A DNA stretch of 41,506 bases from assembly GCF_001667035.1 (NCBI RefSeq), contig NZ_LZIR01000007.1, positions 1 to 41,506 of the forward strand, given 5' to 3'. The DNA is from Mycobacterium sp. 852002-51057_SCH5723018 (lineage in GTDB: Bacteria > Actinomycetota > Actinomycetes > Mycobacteriales > Mycobacteriaceae). Below the pieces are notes generated by a model. The model had not been told where the DNA came from, did no database searches, and was given only the letters and a program-made list of their open reading frames with translations. The position numbers and the translations under genes are program-made. Numbering within the stretch: position 1 is the stretch's first letter; each line of letters opens with the position of its first letter. This document shows, piece after piece, positions 1 to 8,825 of the stretch.

Positions 1-2
1 CT

Positions 3-1457
3 GAACTGCTGGCAGCCCGGCGGATCCGGCCCACCCGCCCGCTCGCCCCGCACGGGCTGCCCGGCCACCTGGTCGGCTTCGTCGAAGCGCTTCGCGCGCA
101 GGGGATTTCGGTGGGGCCCTCGGAGACGGTGGACGCCGGGCGGGTGATGGCCACCCTCGGGTTGGGCGATCGCGAGGTGCTGCGCGAGGGCATCGCGTGC
201 GCGGTGCTGCGCCGCCCCGATCACCGCGAGACCTACGACGCCATGTTCGACCTCTGGTTCCCCGCGGCCCTGGGCGCCCGGGCGGTGGTGTTGGAAGCAG
301 GGGACGAGGCCGGCGAGGCGCGCGACTCGTTGCCGGCCGACGACGTCGAGGCGATGCGCCAGATGCTGCTCGATCTGCTCAGCGAAAACCCCGAGCTCGC
401 CGACATGGACGAGCGCCTGGTCGCCATGATCGCCCAGATCGTCGAAGCCTACGGCAAATACAGTTCCAGCCGCGGCCCGTCGTTCTCGTCGTATCAGGCG
501 CTCAAAGCGATGGCGCTGGACGAACTGGAGGGCAAGCTGCTGGCGGGGCTCCTCGCCCCGTACGGCGACGAGCCCACCCCGACCCAGGAGCAGATCGCCA
601 AAGCGCTTGCGGCGCAAAGGATCACGCAACTGCGCAAGATGGTCGACGCCGAGACCAAGCGGCGTACCGCCGAGCAACTCGGCCGCGACCACGTCCAGAT
701 GTACGGCATCCCACAGCTTTCCGAGAACGTCGAGTTCCTGCGCGCCTCCGGCGAACAGCTGCGCCAGATGCAGCGGGTGGTGGCGCCACTGGCCCGCACC
801 CTGGCCACCCGGCTCGCCGCGCGCCGGCGCCGCAGCCGCGCCGGGGTGATCGACCTGCGCAAGACGCTGCGCAAGTCGATGTCCACCGGCGGGGTGCCGA
901 TCGACGTGGTGCTGGCCAAACCCCGCCCGGCGCGGCCGGAACTGGTGGTGCTGTGTGACGTTTCGGGTTCGGTCGCCGGGTTCAGCCACTTCACCCTGCT
1001 GCTGGTGCACGCGCTGCGGCAACAGTTCTCGCGCGTCCGGGTGTTCGCCTTCATCGACACCACCGACGAGGTCACCCACATGTTCGGGCCGGAAGCCGAC
1101 CTGGCGGTGGCGATCCAGCGGATCACCCGGGAGGCCGGCGTGTACAGCCGCGACGGCCATTCCGACTACGGCAACGCGTTCGCCTCGTTCGTGCAGGCGT
1201 TTCCCAACGTCCTGTCGCCGCGCGCCTCGCTGCTGGTGCTGGGCGATGGCCGCACCAACTACCGCAACCCGGAGACCGAGCTGCTGAGCCACATGGTGAC
1301 CGCCAGCCGGCACGCGCACTGGCTCAACCCCGAGCCCAAGCACCTGTGGGGCAGCGGCGACTCGGCGGTGCCGCGCTACCAAGAGGTCATCACGATGCAC
1401 GAATGCCGGTCCGCTAAACAATTGGCCGCGGTGATCGACCAGCTGCTCCCGGTGTAG
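3..1457 (+). CDS. VWA-domain (CoxE-like) protein, 5' end cut by window
   Basis: The frame is open from the first bases of the window. A GTG exists at 111, but the upstream codons read as typical protein of this family (HLVGFVEALRAQGISVGPSE spans the GTG), and no ATG/GTG/TTG lies in frame between 3 and 110. The true start is therefore probably just outside the window. The C-terminal half has a von Willebrand A fold with an intact MIDAS motif, DVSGS, at about 957-971, followed by the usual strand-helix pattern. It resembles Rv2425c and CoxE-type proteins, which usually pair with a MoxR AAA+ ATPase; that partner would lie left of the window. The role is inferred as metal-dependent chaperone or maturation work with MoxR; the substrate is unknown. 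Family call is firm, function is not. Confidence 0.85.
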   Translation, partial: ELLAARRIRPTRPLAPHGLPGHLVGFVEALRAQGISVGPSETVDAGRVMATLGLGDREVLREGIACAVLRRPDHRETYDAMFDLWFPAALGARAVVLEAGDEAGEARDSLPADDVEAMRQMLLDLLSENPELADMDERLVAMIAQIVEAYGKYSSSRGPSFSSYQALKAMALDELEGKLLAGLLAPYGDEPTPTQEQIAKALAAQRITQLRKMVDAETKRRTAEQLGRDHVQMYGIPQLSENVEFLRASGEQLRQMQRVVAPLARTLATRLAARRRRSRAGVIDLRKTLRKSMSTGGVPIDVVLAKPRPARPELVVLCDVSGSVAGFSHFTLLLVHALRQQFSRVRVFAFIDTTDEVTHMFGPEADLAVAIQRITREAGVYSRDGHSDYGNAFASFVQAFPNVLSPRASLLVLGDGRTNYRNPETELLSHMVTASRHAHWLNPEPKHLWGSGDSAVPRYQEVITMHECRSAKQLAAVIDQLLPV

Positions 1458-1470
1458 GACCGCCGAGCGT

Positions 1471-1492
1471 GCGTGTTTGTCCGGCGACACGC
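1471..1492 (+). terminator. Possible hairpin after the VWA gene
   Basis: Fourteen bases after the VWA stop codon, GCGTGT (1471-1476) and ACACGC (1487-1492) form a perfect 6-bp stem with a 10-base loop. There is no T tract, so termination is only a guess. It could also be part of a dispersed intergenic repeat. Confidence 0.3.
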
Positions 1493-1541
1493 CGCAATAG
1501 CCGTACAACTGCGCACCCTCGCGGGGTCGCGGCGTGCCACA

Positions 1542-1865
1542 TCAGGCCAGTAGCTCGACCTCGACTGGGAGCTTGCGATAGATCTCCAGGGCCCGCCGGT
1601 CGCGCGTCATGCCGATGCTCATTCGCGGTGGCGCCGACAAGCGCGTCGTAGACCAAGACACCGGCAATTCCGATCGCTCCGAGCATCGTTACCAGCGACG
1701 CCGCCCCGCGAGTTCCGAGGAACCTACTCTCTGGGGACGCATTTGCGAGCAACTGCGTGACCGTCGCTGGAGTCCCACGTGCCGGCGGCGGTGATCCGCA
1801 ACGACAAGCGCGACGGCGAGGCTGGTGTCGACGAGAACCGCGGCTGTTCTAGCGCTGGCCGGCAT
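1542..1865 (-). pseudogene. vapC toxin relic (PIN domain), frameshifted and internally deleted
   Basis: Pieces of a VapC toxin appear in order on the - strand but in three frames. The N-terminus reads MPASARTAAVLVDTSLAVAL, with the PIN-domain DTS and following ADH. The middle, in another frame, reads TPATVTQLLANASPESRFLG and continues to GIAGVLVYDALVGATANEH. The C-terminus, in a third frame, reads MTRDRRALEIYRKLPVEVEL and ends LLA-stop at 1542. At least two frameshifts are present. The segment between the first and second pieces is much shorter than in a normal VapC of about 130 residues, so part of the catalytic core is lost. It cannot encode an active ribonuclease. The relic fills most of the otherwise gene-free 1458-1925 gap. 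Family recognition is from memory of mycobacterial VapC sequences. Confidence 0.75.
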
Positions 1866-1917
1866 CGCGCAATGCCTGCATGACCGCCCGAGCCGCACGA
1901 GGACTCTCAAGTAAGCT
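1849..1917 (-). pseudogene. vapB antitoxin C-terminal relic
   Basis: Immediately upstream of and overlapping the vapC relic, the - strand reads [20 protein letters not shown] followed by QR and a TAG stop at 1849-1851. This is the usual C-terminal pattern of a mycobacterial VapB antitoxin, with the normal stop/start overlap to vapC. Its N-terminal DNA-binding part is missing: nadD begins at 1926 on the opposite strand, so the antitoxin is truncated at that boundary. Confidence 0.6.
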
Positions 1918-1925
1918 GGCACATC

Positions 1926-2606
1926 GTGCAAAAGCAGGTTCGCAGGCTGGGAGTGATGGGTGGGACGTTCGATCCCATCCATTACGGGCACCTGGTCGCC
2001 GCCAGCGAAGTGGGCAACCTGTTCGACCTCGACGAAGTGGTGTTCGTGCCCAGCGGCCAACCGTGGCAGAAGGACCGGTACGTCTCGCCCGCGGAGGACC
2101 GCTATCTGATGACGGTGATCGCGACGGCGTCCAATCCCCGGTTCTCGGTGAGCCGCGTCGACATCGACCGCGCCGGCCCCACCTACACCCGGGACACCCT
2201 GCGCGACCTGCACGCGCTCAACCCGGATGCACAGCTGTACTTCATCACCGGCGCCGACGCCCTGGAATCCATCCTGTCGTGGCACGGCTGGGAGGAGCTG
2301 TTCGACCTGGCGCGCTTCGTTGGCGTCAGCCGGCCCGGCTACGAGCTACGTCACGACCACATCACCGGGGTGCTGGGCGAGCTGGCCGAAGACGCGCTGA
2401 CCCTCGTCGAGATCCCGGCGCTGGCGATCTCGTCGACGGACTGCCGGCGGCGCGCCGAAGAGCGCCGGCCGCTGTGGTACCTGATGCCCGACGGCGTGGT
2501 GCAGTACGTCTCCAAGCGCCGGCTGTACCGGCGGCCGCCCCACCAAGCGACGGACGGGTCCGAAAGCCCGACGACCTCTAGCCTTGCCACCGGGAACAAC
2601 ACATGA
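1926..2606 (+). CDS. nadD: Nicotinate-nucleotide adenylyltransferase
   Basis: This enzyme transfers AMP from ATP to nicotinate mononucleotide, giving deamido-NAD in cytosolic NAD synthesis. The sequence shows the nucleotidyltransferase signature [12 protein letters not shown] at residues 12-23 and the C-terminal ISSTDCR motif (ISSTxxR) that binds ATP phosphates. The 226-residue length fits the family. The GTG at 1926 is chosen because it is the first in-frame start before the conserved strand; a later GTG just before MGGTF would remove the first strand. Its stop overlaps the rsfS start by 4 bases (ATGA), so the two are probably translationally coupled. The residues after about 205 are low-complexity and poorly conserved. 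Equivalent of Rv2421c. Confidence 0.95.
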   Translation: MQKQVRRLGVMGGTFDPIHYGHLVAASEVGNLFDLDEVVFVPSGQPWQKDRYVSPAEDRYLMTVIATASNPRFSVSRVDIDRAGPTYTRDTLRDLHALNPDAQLYFITGADALESILSWHGWEELFDLARFVGVSRPGYELRHDHITGVLGELAEDALTLVEIPALAISSTDCRRRAEERRPLWYLMPDGVVQYVSKRRLYRRPPHQATDGSESPTTSSLATGNNT

Positions 2607-3022
2607 CCGCCACCCAGGAAGCCATCGACATGGCCACCGTGGCGGCCAGCGCGGCCGCCGCCAAGCTGGCCAACGACGTGGTCGTCATCGACGTGTCGGG
2701 CCAGCTGGTCATCACCGACTGCTTCGTCATCGCCTCGGCGTCCAACGAGCGGCAGGTCAACGCCATCGTTGACGAGGTCGAGGAGAAGATGCGCAAGGCG
2801 GGCTATCGCCCAGCGAGGCGCGAGGGCGCCCGGGAGGGGCGCTGGACCCTGCTGGATTACCGCGACATCGTCGTGCACGTCCAGCACCAGGACGACCGCA
2901 ACTTTTACGCGCTGGACCGGCTGTGGGGCGACTGCCCGGTGGTCCCCGTGGACACGGACTCCGCAGACCCGGCGGACGTTGCGGATTCGGAGGGCCCGGC
3001 GGATTCGGCGGGCGCGCAATGA
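2603..3022 (+). CDS. rsfS: Ribosomal silencing factor RsfS
   Basis: RsfS (Iojap/DUF143 family) binds ribosomal protein L14 on the 50S subunit and blocks joining with 30S, lowering translation under starvation. The core runs from [20 protein letters not shown] through a helix with [10 protein letters not shown] to [16 protein letters not shown], where family members keep a D-Y-x-D-I-V-V-H-V pattern. It has 139 residues; the last ~25 form an acidic Asp/Ala-rich tail with repeated AD dipeptides outside the fold. ATGA overlaps join it to nadD upstream and gpgP downstream. The nadD-rsfS pairing is a widespread bacterial arrangement. Equivalent of Rv2420c. Confidence 0.92.
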   Translation: MTATQEAIDMATVAASAAAAKLANDVVVIDVSGQLVITDCFVIASASNERQVNAIVDEVEEKMRKAGYRPARREGAREGRWTLLDYRDIVVHVQHQDDRNFYALDRLWGDCPVVPVDTDSADPADVADSEGPADSAGAQ

Positions 3023-3693
3023 GAATCCGCCGTCTGGTGATGCTGCGACACGGGCAGACCGATTTCAACCTCGGCAGCCGGATGCAGGGCCAGCTCGACA
3101 CCGAGCTCAGCGAGCTGGGCCGGGCGCAGGCGGTCGCGGCCGCCGAGGTGCTGGGCAAGCTGCAGCCGCTGCTGATCGTGTCGTCGGACCTGCGGCGCGC
3201 CTATGACACGGCGATCAAGCTGGGGGAGCGGACCGGGCTGAAGGTCCGGGTGGACGATCGGTTGCGCGAGACCCACCTGGGCGACTGGCAGGGCATGACG
3301 CACGCCGAGGTCGACGCCGAGGCGCCGGGGGCCCGGCTGGCCTGGCGCGAGGATGCGACGTGGGCGCCCCACGGTGGCGAAAGCCGGGTCGACGTCGCCG
3401 CCCGCAGCCTGCCGGTGATCGCCGAGCTGATGTCCGGCGAGCCGGAATGGGGCGACGCGAACCAACCGGATCGGCCGGTGGTGCTGGTGGCCCACGGTGG
3501 ACTGATCGCCGCGTTGTCGGCCGCGCTGCTGCGCCTTCCGGTCGCCAACTGGCCGATCCTGGGCGGCATGGGCAACGCCAGCTGGGTGCAGCTGTCCGGC
3601 CACTCCGGCGGCCCCGGCACCGATTTCGAGGACGTCCGCTGGCGCCTGGATGTGTGGAACGCTTCGGCGCAGGTGTCCAACGATGTCCTCTGA
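3019..3693 (+). CDS. gpgP: Glucosyl-3-phosphoglycerate phosphatase
   Basis: A histidine phosphatase superfamily (phosphoglycerate-mutase-like) protein of 224 residues. The phosphoacceptor motif LRHGQTDFN lies near the N-terminus, with LSSD-type text ([12 protein letters not shown]) after it and the second catalytic histidine in [12 protein letters not shown]. The Rv2419c homologue dephosphorylates glucosyl-3-phosphoglycerate to glucosylglycerate, the primer for methylglucose lipopolysaccharides. The ATG at 3019 is chosen because it overlaps the rsfS stop (ATGA) and starts right at the first beta strand; a longer in-frame upstream extension from 2923 is low-complexity and lies inside rsfS. octT, the next step in the same pathway, begins inside its last 11 bases. 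Confidence 0.92.
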   Translation: MRIRRLVMLRHGQTDFNLGSRMQGQLDTELSELGRAQAVAAAEVLGKLQPLLIVSSDLRRAYDTAIKLGERTGLKVRVDDRLRETHLGDWQGMTHAEVDAEAPGARLAWREDATWAPHGGESRVDVAARSLPVIAELMSGEPEWGDANQPDRPVVLVAHGGLIAALSAALLRLPVANWPILGGMGNASWVQLSGHSGGPGTDFEDVRWRLDVWNASAQVSNDVL

Positions 3694-4438
3694 ACCTCCC
3701 CAGAAGCAAGGGCCCAGGCCCATCCTGCTGGTCTTCGCAGACTCACTGGCCTACTACGGTCCGACCGGCGGGCTGCCCGCCGACGACACGCGCATCTGGC
3801 CCAACATTGTTGCCTCACAACTGGATTGGGATCTGGAACTCATCGGCCGCATCGGCTGGACCTGCCGGGACGTCTGGTGGGCGGCCACCCAGGACCCGCG
3901 GGCGTGGGCGGCGCTGCCCCGGGCGGGCGCGGTGATCTTCGCGACGGGCGGGATGGATTCGCTGCCGTCGGTGTTGCCGACGGCGTTGCGCGAGCTGATC
4001 CGCTACGTGCGCCCGCCGTGGCTGCGGCGCTGGGTCCGCGATGGCTACGGGTGGCTACAGCCCAGGCTCTCGCCGGTCGCCAGGCCCGCGTTGCCGCCGC
4101 ACCTGAGCGCCGAATACCTCGAACAGACCCGCGGGGCAATCGATTTCAACCGCCCCGGCATCCCGATAGTGGCGTCGCTGCCGTCGGTGCACATCGCCGA
4201 GACGTATGGCAGGGCCCACCACGGCCGCTCGGGGACCGCCGCCGCGATCACCGAGTGGGCACAGGACCACGATGTTCCCCTGGTGGATCTCAAAGCCGCT
4301 GTGGCAGAACAAATCATGAGCGGTCGCGGGAACCCTGACGGCATTCACTGGAATTTCGAAGCCCACCAGGCGGTCGCGGAGTTGATGCTCAAGGCGCTGG
4401 CCGAAGCCGGGGTCCCGAACGAAAAACCACGCGGGTAG
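3683..4438 (+). CDS. octT: Glucosylglycerate octanoyltransferase (SGNH fold)
   Basis: A 251-residue SGNH/GDSL-type protein. The nucleophile block is [12 protein letters not shown] near residue 20, an ADSL variant of GDSL, and the C-terminal block [12 protein letters not shown] carries the Asp-x-x-His pair. The Rv2418c homologue OctT transfers octanoate from octanoyl-CoA onto diglucosylglycerate during methylglucose lipopolysaccharide synthesis in the cytosol. The start at 3683 overlaps the gpgP end by 11 bases and gives MSSEPPQK before the fold; an earlier in-frame codon at 3650 adds only unconserved residues. A tandem MIRU follows three bases after the stop. Function is by family and neighbourhood; identification is strong. 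Confidence 0.9.
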   Translation: MSSEPPQKQGPRPILLVFADSLAYYGPTGGLPADDTRIWPNIVASQLDWDLELIGRIGWTCRDVWWAATQDPRAWAALPRAGAVIFATGGMDSLPSVLPTALRELIRYVRPPWLRRWVRDGYGWLQPRLSPVARPALPPHLSAEYLEQTRGAIDFNRPGIPIVASLPSVHIAETYGRAHHGRSGTAAAITEWAQDHDVPLVDLKAAVAEQIMSGRGNPDGIHWNFEAHQAVAELMLKALAEAGVPNEKPRG

Positions 4439-4440
4439 CG

Positions 4441-4559
4441 CTCATGACTGGCGCCGGCGACGATGCAGAGCGGAGCGATGAGGAGGAGCGGCGCTCATGA
4501 CTGTCGCCGGCGACGATGCAGAGCGGAGCGATGAGGAGGAGCGGCGCTCATGACTGTCG
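4441..4559 (+). repeat. MIRU (53-bp mycobacterial interspersed repetitive unit), two full copies plus 13 bases
   Basis: Units 4441-4493 and 4494-4546 are 53 bp each and appear identical except for one base at position 11 (G or T). A third partial copy runs into the next gene (4547-4559). The core GACGATGCAGAGCGGAGCGA followed by TGAGGAGGAG is the classic MIRU sequence. Each unit encodes an 18-residue ORF (4444-4500, MTGAGDDAERSDEEERRS; 4497-4553, with V for G at position 3). The stop of each overlaps the ATG of the next unit or of degV as ATGA. The GAGGAGGAG at 4533-4541 lies 8 bases before the degV ATG, so the repeat supplies the ribosome binding site. Copy number should vary between strains. 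Confidence 0.93.
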
Positions 4560-5383
4560 TTGTGGTGACCGACGCGTCCTCGCGGCTGCCGGCCGAGCTG
4601 CTCGACAAGTGGGCGATCCGCGTCGTTCCGCTGCACATCCTGCTCGACGGCGAGGACCTGCGGGACGGCGTGGATGACATCCCCGACGACGTGCACAAGC
4701 TGCACGCCACCACCGCGGCGGCCACCCCGGCCGAACTGGCCAACGCCTACCAGCAGGCGCTGGCCGACAGCGAGGGGGACGGCGTTGTGGCGGTGCACCT
4801 TTCGTCGGCGCTATCGGGAACCTGCGGCGCCGCCGAACGGACCGCGGCCGACCTCGACCCGAAGGTGCGGGTCGTCGACTCGAGGTCGGCCGCGATGGGC
4901 ACCGGCTTCGTGGCGCTGGCGGCGGCGCGTGCGGCGGCCGCCGGGGCCGACCTGGACGCCGTCGCCGACGCCGCGCGCTCGGCGGTGTCGCGCAGCCATT
5001 CGTTCATCGTGGTGCACCGGCTGGACAACCTGCGCCGCAGCGGGCGCATCGGCGGCGCCAAGGCGTGGCTGGGAACAGCACTGGCGCTCAAGCCGCTGCT
5101 GCGCATCGACGACGGCAAACTCGTTCTGTCCCAACGGGTCCGCACCGTCACCCACGCGACGGCGGCGATGATCGACCGGGTCTGCGAGGTGGTCGGCGAC
5201 GCGCCGGCCGCCCTGGCGGTGCACCACGTCGCCAATCCGGACGGCGCCGAGGAGGTGGCAGCGGCGCTGTCGCAGCGGCTACCCGCGTGCGAGCCGGCGA
5301 TCGTCACGCCATTGGGGCCGGTGCTCGCACTGCATGTCGGTGCGGGGGCGGTCGCGGTATGCGTGGAACTTCCCGAGTCCTAA
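4550..5383 (+). CDS. DegV family fatty-acid-binding protein
   Basis: A 277-residue DegV-fold protein. DegV/FakB proteins bind a free fatty acid and can present it to a fatty acid kinase. The sequence begins VVVVTDASSRLP, the conserved first strand with the lipid-head-binding Asp-Ala-Ser, and continues with VHLSSALSGT, VVDSRSAAMGTGF and a FIVVHRLDNLRRSGRIGGA block with the family's L-x-x-L-x-x-x-G-R pattern. The start is set by the MIRU-supplied Shine-Dalgarno and an ATGA overlap with the MIRU ORF. The stop overlaps the convergent mmpL stop by 4 bases, which marks the left edge of the accessory lipid region. Equivalent of Rv2417c; its lipid partner is unknown. Confidence 0.9.
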   Translation: MTVVVVTDASSRLPAELLDKWAIRVVPLHILLDGEDLRDGVDDIPDDVHKLHATTAAATPAELANAYQQALADSEGDGVVAVHLSSALSGTCGAAERTAADLDPKVRVVDSRSAAMGTGFVALAAARAAAAGADLDAVADAARSAVSRSHSFIVVHRLDNLRRSGRIGGAKAWLGTALALKPLLRIDDGKLVLSQRVRTVTHATAAMIDRVCEVVGDAPAALAVHHVANPDGAEEVAAALSQRLPACEPAIVTPLGPVLALHVGAGAVAVCVELPES

Positions 5384-8289
5384 GCGGGCCGCGCCCGTAA
5401 GGCGTTGTCACCGCGCGGGTGTACGACCTGCGGCCACCAGAACCAGCGCCCGAGCAGCGTGGCGATCGACGGCATCAGCAGCGTGCGCACGATCAGAGTG
5501 TCCAGCAGCAGGCCGATGCAGACGGTCGACCCGAACTGACCAAGCACGCGCAGGTCGCTGCCGAGCATCGCGGCCATCGTGAAGGCGAACACCAGGCCCG
5601 CCGCCGTCACCACCCCGCCGGTGCCCGCCATCGACCGGATGATCCCCGTCTTGAGCCCGCCATGGATCTCTTCTTTGAACCGAGATACCAGCAGCAGGTT
5701 GTAGTCGGATCCGACGGCCAACAGGATGATGACCGACAGCGCCGCGACGATCCAGTGGATCCTAATGCCGAACAGATCCTGCCAAATGAGCACGGACAGA
5801 CCGAACGACGCGGCGATCGAGCTGGCCGCGGTGCCGACGATCACCAGCGCGGCAACCACGCTCCTGGTGAGCAGCAGCATGATCATGAAGATCAGCGTGA
5901 GGGCCGACACCACCGCGATCATCAGGTCGTATTTTTCGCCGTCGGCCATGTCTTTGAATGTCGCGGCGGTTCCGCCGAGATAGATCTTGGCGTCCGAGAG
6001 GGACGACTGCTTCAGTCCCTCTTGGGCGGCGGTGCGCTCGGAGTCGACACGCGAGATGCCTTCCGGGGTCATCGGATCGCCCTGATGGGTGATGAAAAAG
6101 CGCGCCGACTTGCCGTCCGGTGACAGGAACATCCGAAGCCCTGTCTGGAAATCCGGGTTGTCGAACGCCTCCGGCGGCAGGTAGAACATGTCGTCGTTCT
6201 TGGCGGCGTCGAAGCTTTGCCCCATGACGACCGCGGTGTTGCTCATGGCCTCCATCTGGTTGAGCATCGCCGAGAACGTCTGGTACAGCGTCAGCGTGAT
6301 CCCTTTGGTGGTCTTCATCGTCGCAATCATGGTGGGAATCAACGCCAGCATGCCGTGCGTGGCCTCGGCGGTGCGCTGGATGTCAGCCGTCAGTTCGTGA
6401 AATTTGTCGGCGAGCTCGTCGATCCCGTCCAGGGAGTCAAATACTGACCTCAACGACCAGCAGATCGGAATGTCGTAGCAATGCTTTTCCCAGTAGAAAT
6501 AACTGCGTATCGGCCGCCACATGTCCTCGAAATCCGCGAGGTGGTTGCGCAAGGTATCGGTGATTTCCGATGTTTCCGCCGTGGTCCTTGCGCTGTCGTC
6601 AGCGGCATTGGAAAGATCTTGTGTCACTTGGTACATGCGCTGCGTGGTGTCGATCAGGACCTGCATCTCGTCGGCCATCTTGAGGATGTCGGCCATTCGC
6701 TCCTTGAGGAATTCCATATTCTGCATGGTCGTTTGGCTCTGCATGCTGTTCTGGAACGGAATCGAGCTGTGTTGAATGGGAATGCCCAGCGGCCTGGTGA
6801 TGTCCTGGATCATGGCGATGCCGACCGTGCGCATGACATTCTTGGCCACTCTGTCCAAAACGAGCATGTCGGCCGGATTGCGCATGTCGTGGTCGGCCTC
6901 CACCATCAACATGTCGGGGTTCATCCGCGCCTGCGAGAAATGCCGGTCCGCGGCCGCCTGCCCGACGTTCGACGGGGCCGAGGTCGGCAGGTAATAGCGG
7001 TCGTTGTAGCTCGTCTTGAAGCTCGGCAGCGCGACCATACCGACCAGGACGACCGCGCCGCTGACCGCCAGAATGGCTACCGGCCAACGCACCACCGCGG
7101 TGCCGACCCGCCGCCACAGCCCACCCCTCTTGGCCGCCCGTTTGGTCTCGAAGAGGTGAAATCGGCTGCCCGCGACAATGACCGCGGGACCCAGCGTTAT
7201 CCCGGCCAGCACCACGACCAGCATTCCGATCGCCACGGGCGCGCCCATGGTGTTGAACCAGGGCAGCCGCGCAAAGCTCAGACAATAGGTCGCCCCGGCA
7301 ATGGTCAACCCGGACCCCAGGACGACGGGGGCGACGCCGCGGAATGTGGTGTAGTAGGCGGTTATTCGGTCCTCGCCGGCTCGGAGCGCCTCTTGATAGC
7401 GGCCGATGAGGAAGATCCCGTAGTCCGTCCCGGCCGCGATCGCCAACATGGTGAGGATGTTGGCGGCGAACGTGGTGAGCCCAAACACGTTGTGGTAGCC
7501 GAGAACCGCGACCACTCCTCGCGCCGATGACAGCGCGATGCCGGTCATGAACAGCTGGACGAGTGTGGTGACGATGGAGCGGTAGACCAGCAGCAACATG
7601 ATCGCGATCGCACCCAGGGTGAACAGCGTGATCATGGCCAGGCTGTTATTGCCGATGATGAACATGTCGTCGCTGAGCGCCGCGGGACCGGTGACGTAGG
7701 CCCGCACCCCGGGCGGCGGTTGGTTCTGCTCGATCACCCTGCGGACGGCGTCGACGGAGTCGTTGGCCAGCGTCGTGCCCTGGTTGCCGGCGAGGTTCAG
7801 CATCACGTAGGCGCCCTTGGCGTCGGCGCTCTGCGCGCCCGCGGCCGTCAGCCGGTCTCCCCAGAAGTCCTGGATGTGCTGGATGTGCTGGGGATCCTGC
7901 CGCAGTTGCCGAATCAGTTTGTCGTAGTAGTGGTGCGCGTCCTCGCCGAGGGGTTGCTGGCCTTCCAACACGATCATCACCGTGCTGTTGGAATCGAATT
8001 CGTGGAAGTTGTGACCCAGTCGCATCATCGCCTTCATCGACGGCGCGTCCAGGGGGGTCATCGGCGCCGAGTGTTGCTCGCTGACTTTTTCGAGAGTCGG
8101 CACGATGACGTTCACCAGGACGGTGATGAACACCCAGCCCAGGATGATCGGCACGGCGAACCAGCGGATCACGTGCGGGATGACCGGCCAGTGGCCGCGC
8201 TCGGGGCGCCCGTTGCCCTGCACGTTGATCGGGCCCGTGGCCTCGGTGTCGTCGACGTGCGCGGGGCTCTTGCTGTTGAGGTCGCTCAT
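5380..8289 (-). CDS. MmpL4/5-type RND lipid transporter
   Basis: A 969-residue MmpL protein with two repeats of one helix, a periplasmic domain and five helices. The proton-relay Asp-Tyr pairs are present in both halves: GTDY at residue 289-290 and SDYN at 862-863. The second periplasmic domain (about 400-740) is long and helical (MADEMQVLIDTTQRMYQVTQ and following), as in MmpL4 and MmpL5, which work with an MmpS partner. MmpS precedes it with an ATGA overlap at 8286-8289. MmpL4/5 relatives export glycopeptidolipid, siderophores or drugs. The cargo here is unknown; neighbouring TPP genes make a lipid possible. It reads toward degV and overlaps the degV stop by 4 bases. Confidence 0.9.
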   Translation of the reverse strand: MSDLNSKSPAHVDDTEATGPINVQGNGRPERGHWPVIPHVIRWFAVPIILGWVFITVLVNVIVPTLEKVSEQHSAPMTPLDAPSMKAMMRLGHNFHEFDSNSTVMIVLEGQQPLGEDAHHYYDKLIRQLRQDPQHIQHIQDFWGDRLTAAGAQSADAKGAYVMLNLAGNQGTTLANDSVDAVRRVIEQNQPPPGVRAYVTGPAALSDDMFIIGNNSLAMITLFTLGAIAIMLLLVYRSIVTTLVQLFMTGIALSSARGVVAVLGYHNVFGLTTFAANILTMLAIAAGTDYGIFLIGRYQEALRAGEDRITAYYTTFRGVAPVVLGSGLTIAGATYCLSFARLPWFNTMGAPVAIGMLVVVLAGITLGPAVIVAGSRFHLFETKRAAKRGGLWRRVGTAVVRWPVAILAVSGAVVLVGMVALPSFKTSYNDRYYLPTSAPSNVGQAAADRHFSQARMNPDMLMVEADHDMRNPADMLVLDRVAKNVMRTVGIAMIQDITRPLGIPIQHSSIPFQNSMQSQTTMQNMEFLKERMADILKMADEMQVLIDTTQRMYQVTQDLSNAADDSARTTAETSEITDTLRNHLADFEDMWRPIRSYFYWEKHCYDIPICWSLRSVFDSLDGIDELADKFHELTADIQRTAEATHGMLALIPTMIATMKTTKGITLTLYQTFSAMLNQMEAMSNTAVVMGQSFDAAKNDDMFYLPPEAFDNPDFQTGLRMFLSPDGKSARFFITHQGDPMTPEGISRVDSERTAAQEGLKQSSLSDAKIYLGGTAATFKDMADGEKYDLMIAVVSALTLIFMIMLLLTRSVVAALVIVGTAASSIAASFGLSVLIWQDLFGIRIHWIVAALSVIILLAVGSDYNLLLVSRFKEEIHGGLKTGIIRSMAGTGGVVTAAGLVFAFTMAAMLGSDLRVLGQFGSTVCIGLLLDTLIVRTLLMPSIATLLGRWFWWPQVVHPRGDNALRARPA

Positions 8290-8753
8290 GCGGACTTCAC
8301 CAGGCAGAAGGTCTGTGCGTTGTGGCCGTCGGAGTTTTGCTGTTCGCGGACCACGCCGTCGACGGTGATCTTGCAGCTGATCTGGCTACCGTCGCTTTGC
8401 GCCACGATGTTCGCGCTCACCGCGGGCAGCGTGGTCGAGATCGTGGTCGACCACGGCAGCGGCGCCCCGTTGACCTGATGGGTGTTGGCGTTCTCGTCCC
8501 AGTAGTTGATGTCGGCGACGCTCCCTGGTGGTCCGGAGATTTGATAGACGACGACCTTCGGGTTGAACTGGAAGATCTCGATCCCTGCGCCGGCATTTGC
8601 GTTGAGGTCCTGCGAGCCGAAGACCTTGTGCAGCCGCGAGACGACCAGTCCGGAGACCGCGAGCACCACGATCAAAAGCAGCGGTATCCAACCTCGTTTC
8701 ACTGCGCGGGTTATGACACCGGGTTTTCGACCTGAGTCGGCACTAGTCGTCAC
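8286..8753 (-). CDS. MmpS accessory membrane protein
   Basis: A 155-residue MmpS-family protein. It has a short basic cytosolic N-terminus (to about residue 21), one membrane helix with IPLLLIVVLAVSGLVVSRL, and a beta-sandwich outer domain. That domain carries the family's VVYQISGPPGSVADINYWDE and LPWSTTISTTLPAVSANIVA blocks, plus a Cys pair (SCKITVDG and TFCLVKSA) that may form a disulfide. The GTG start at 8753 is preceded by AAAGGCGG. It overlaps the mmpL start by 4 bases, so the two are one transcription unit and the products presumably form a complex. A palindrome about 70 bp upstream suggests repressor control. Confidence 0.92.
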   Translation of the reverse strand: MTTSADSGRKPGVITRAVKRGWIPLLLIVVLAVSGLVVSRLHKVFGSQDLNANAGAGIEIFQFNPKVVVYQISGPPGSVADINYWDENANTHQVNGAPLPWSTTISTTLPAVSANIVAQSDGSQISCKITVDGVVREQQNSDGHNAQTFCLVKSA

Positions 8754-8825
8754 CTGACCGCCTTTCGCTCACTGACTTGGGGCTGCAACGCCCTTGCGGA
8801 GAGCTTGCTTCCCTCGTCACCCGCA

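Noticed and set aside
1458..1925. Several short open frames in the gap between the VWA gene and nadD
   Set aside because: No intact protein family fits. The only recognisable text is the broken vapBC relic spread over three frames.
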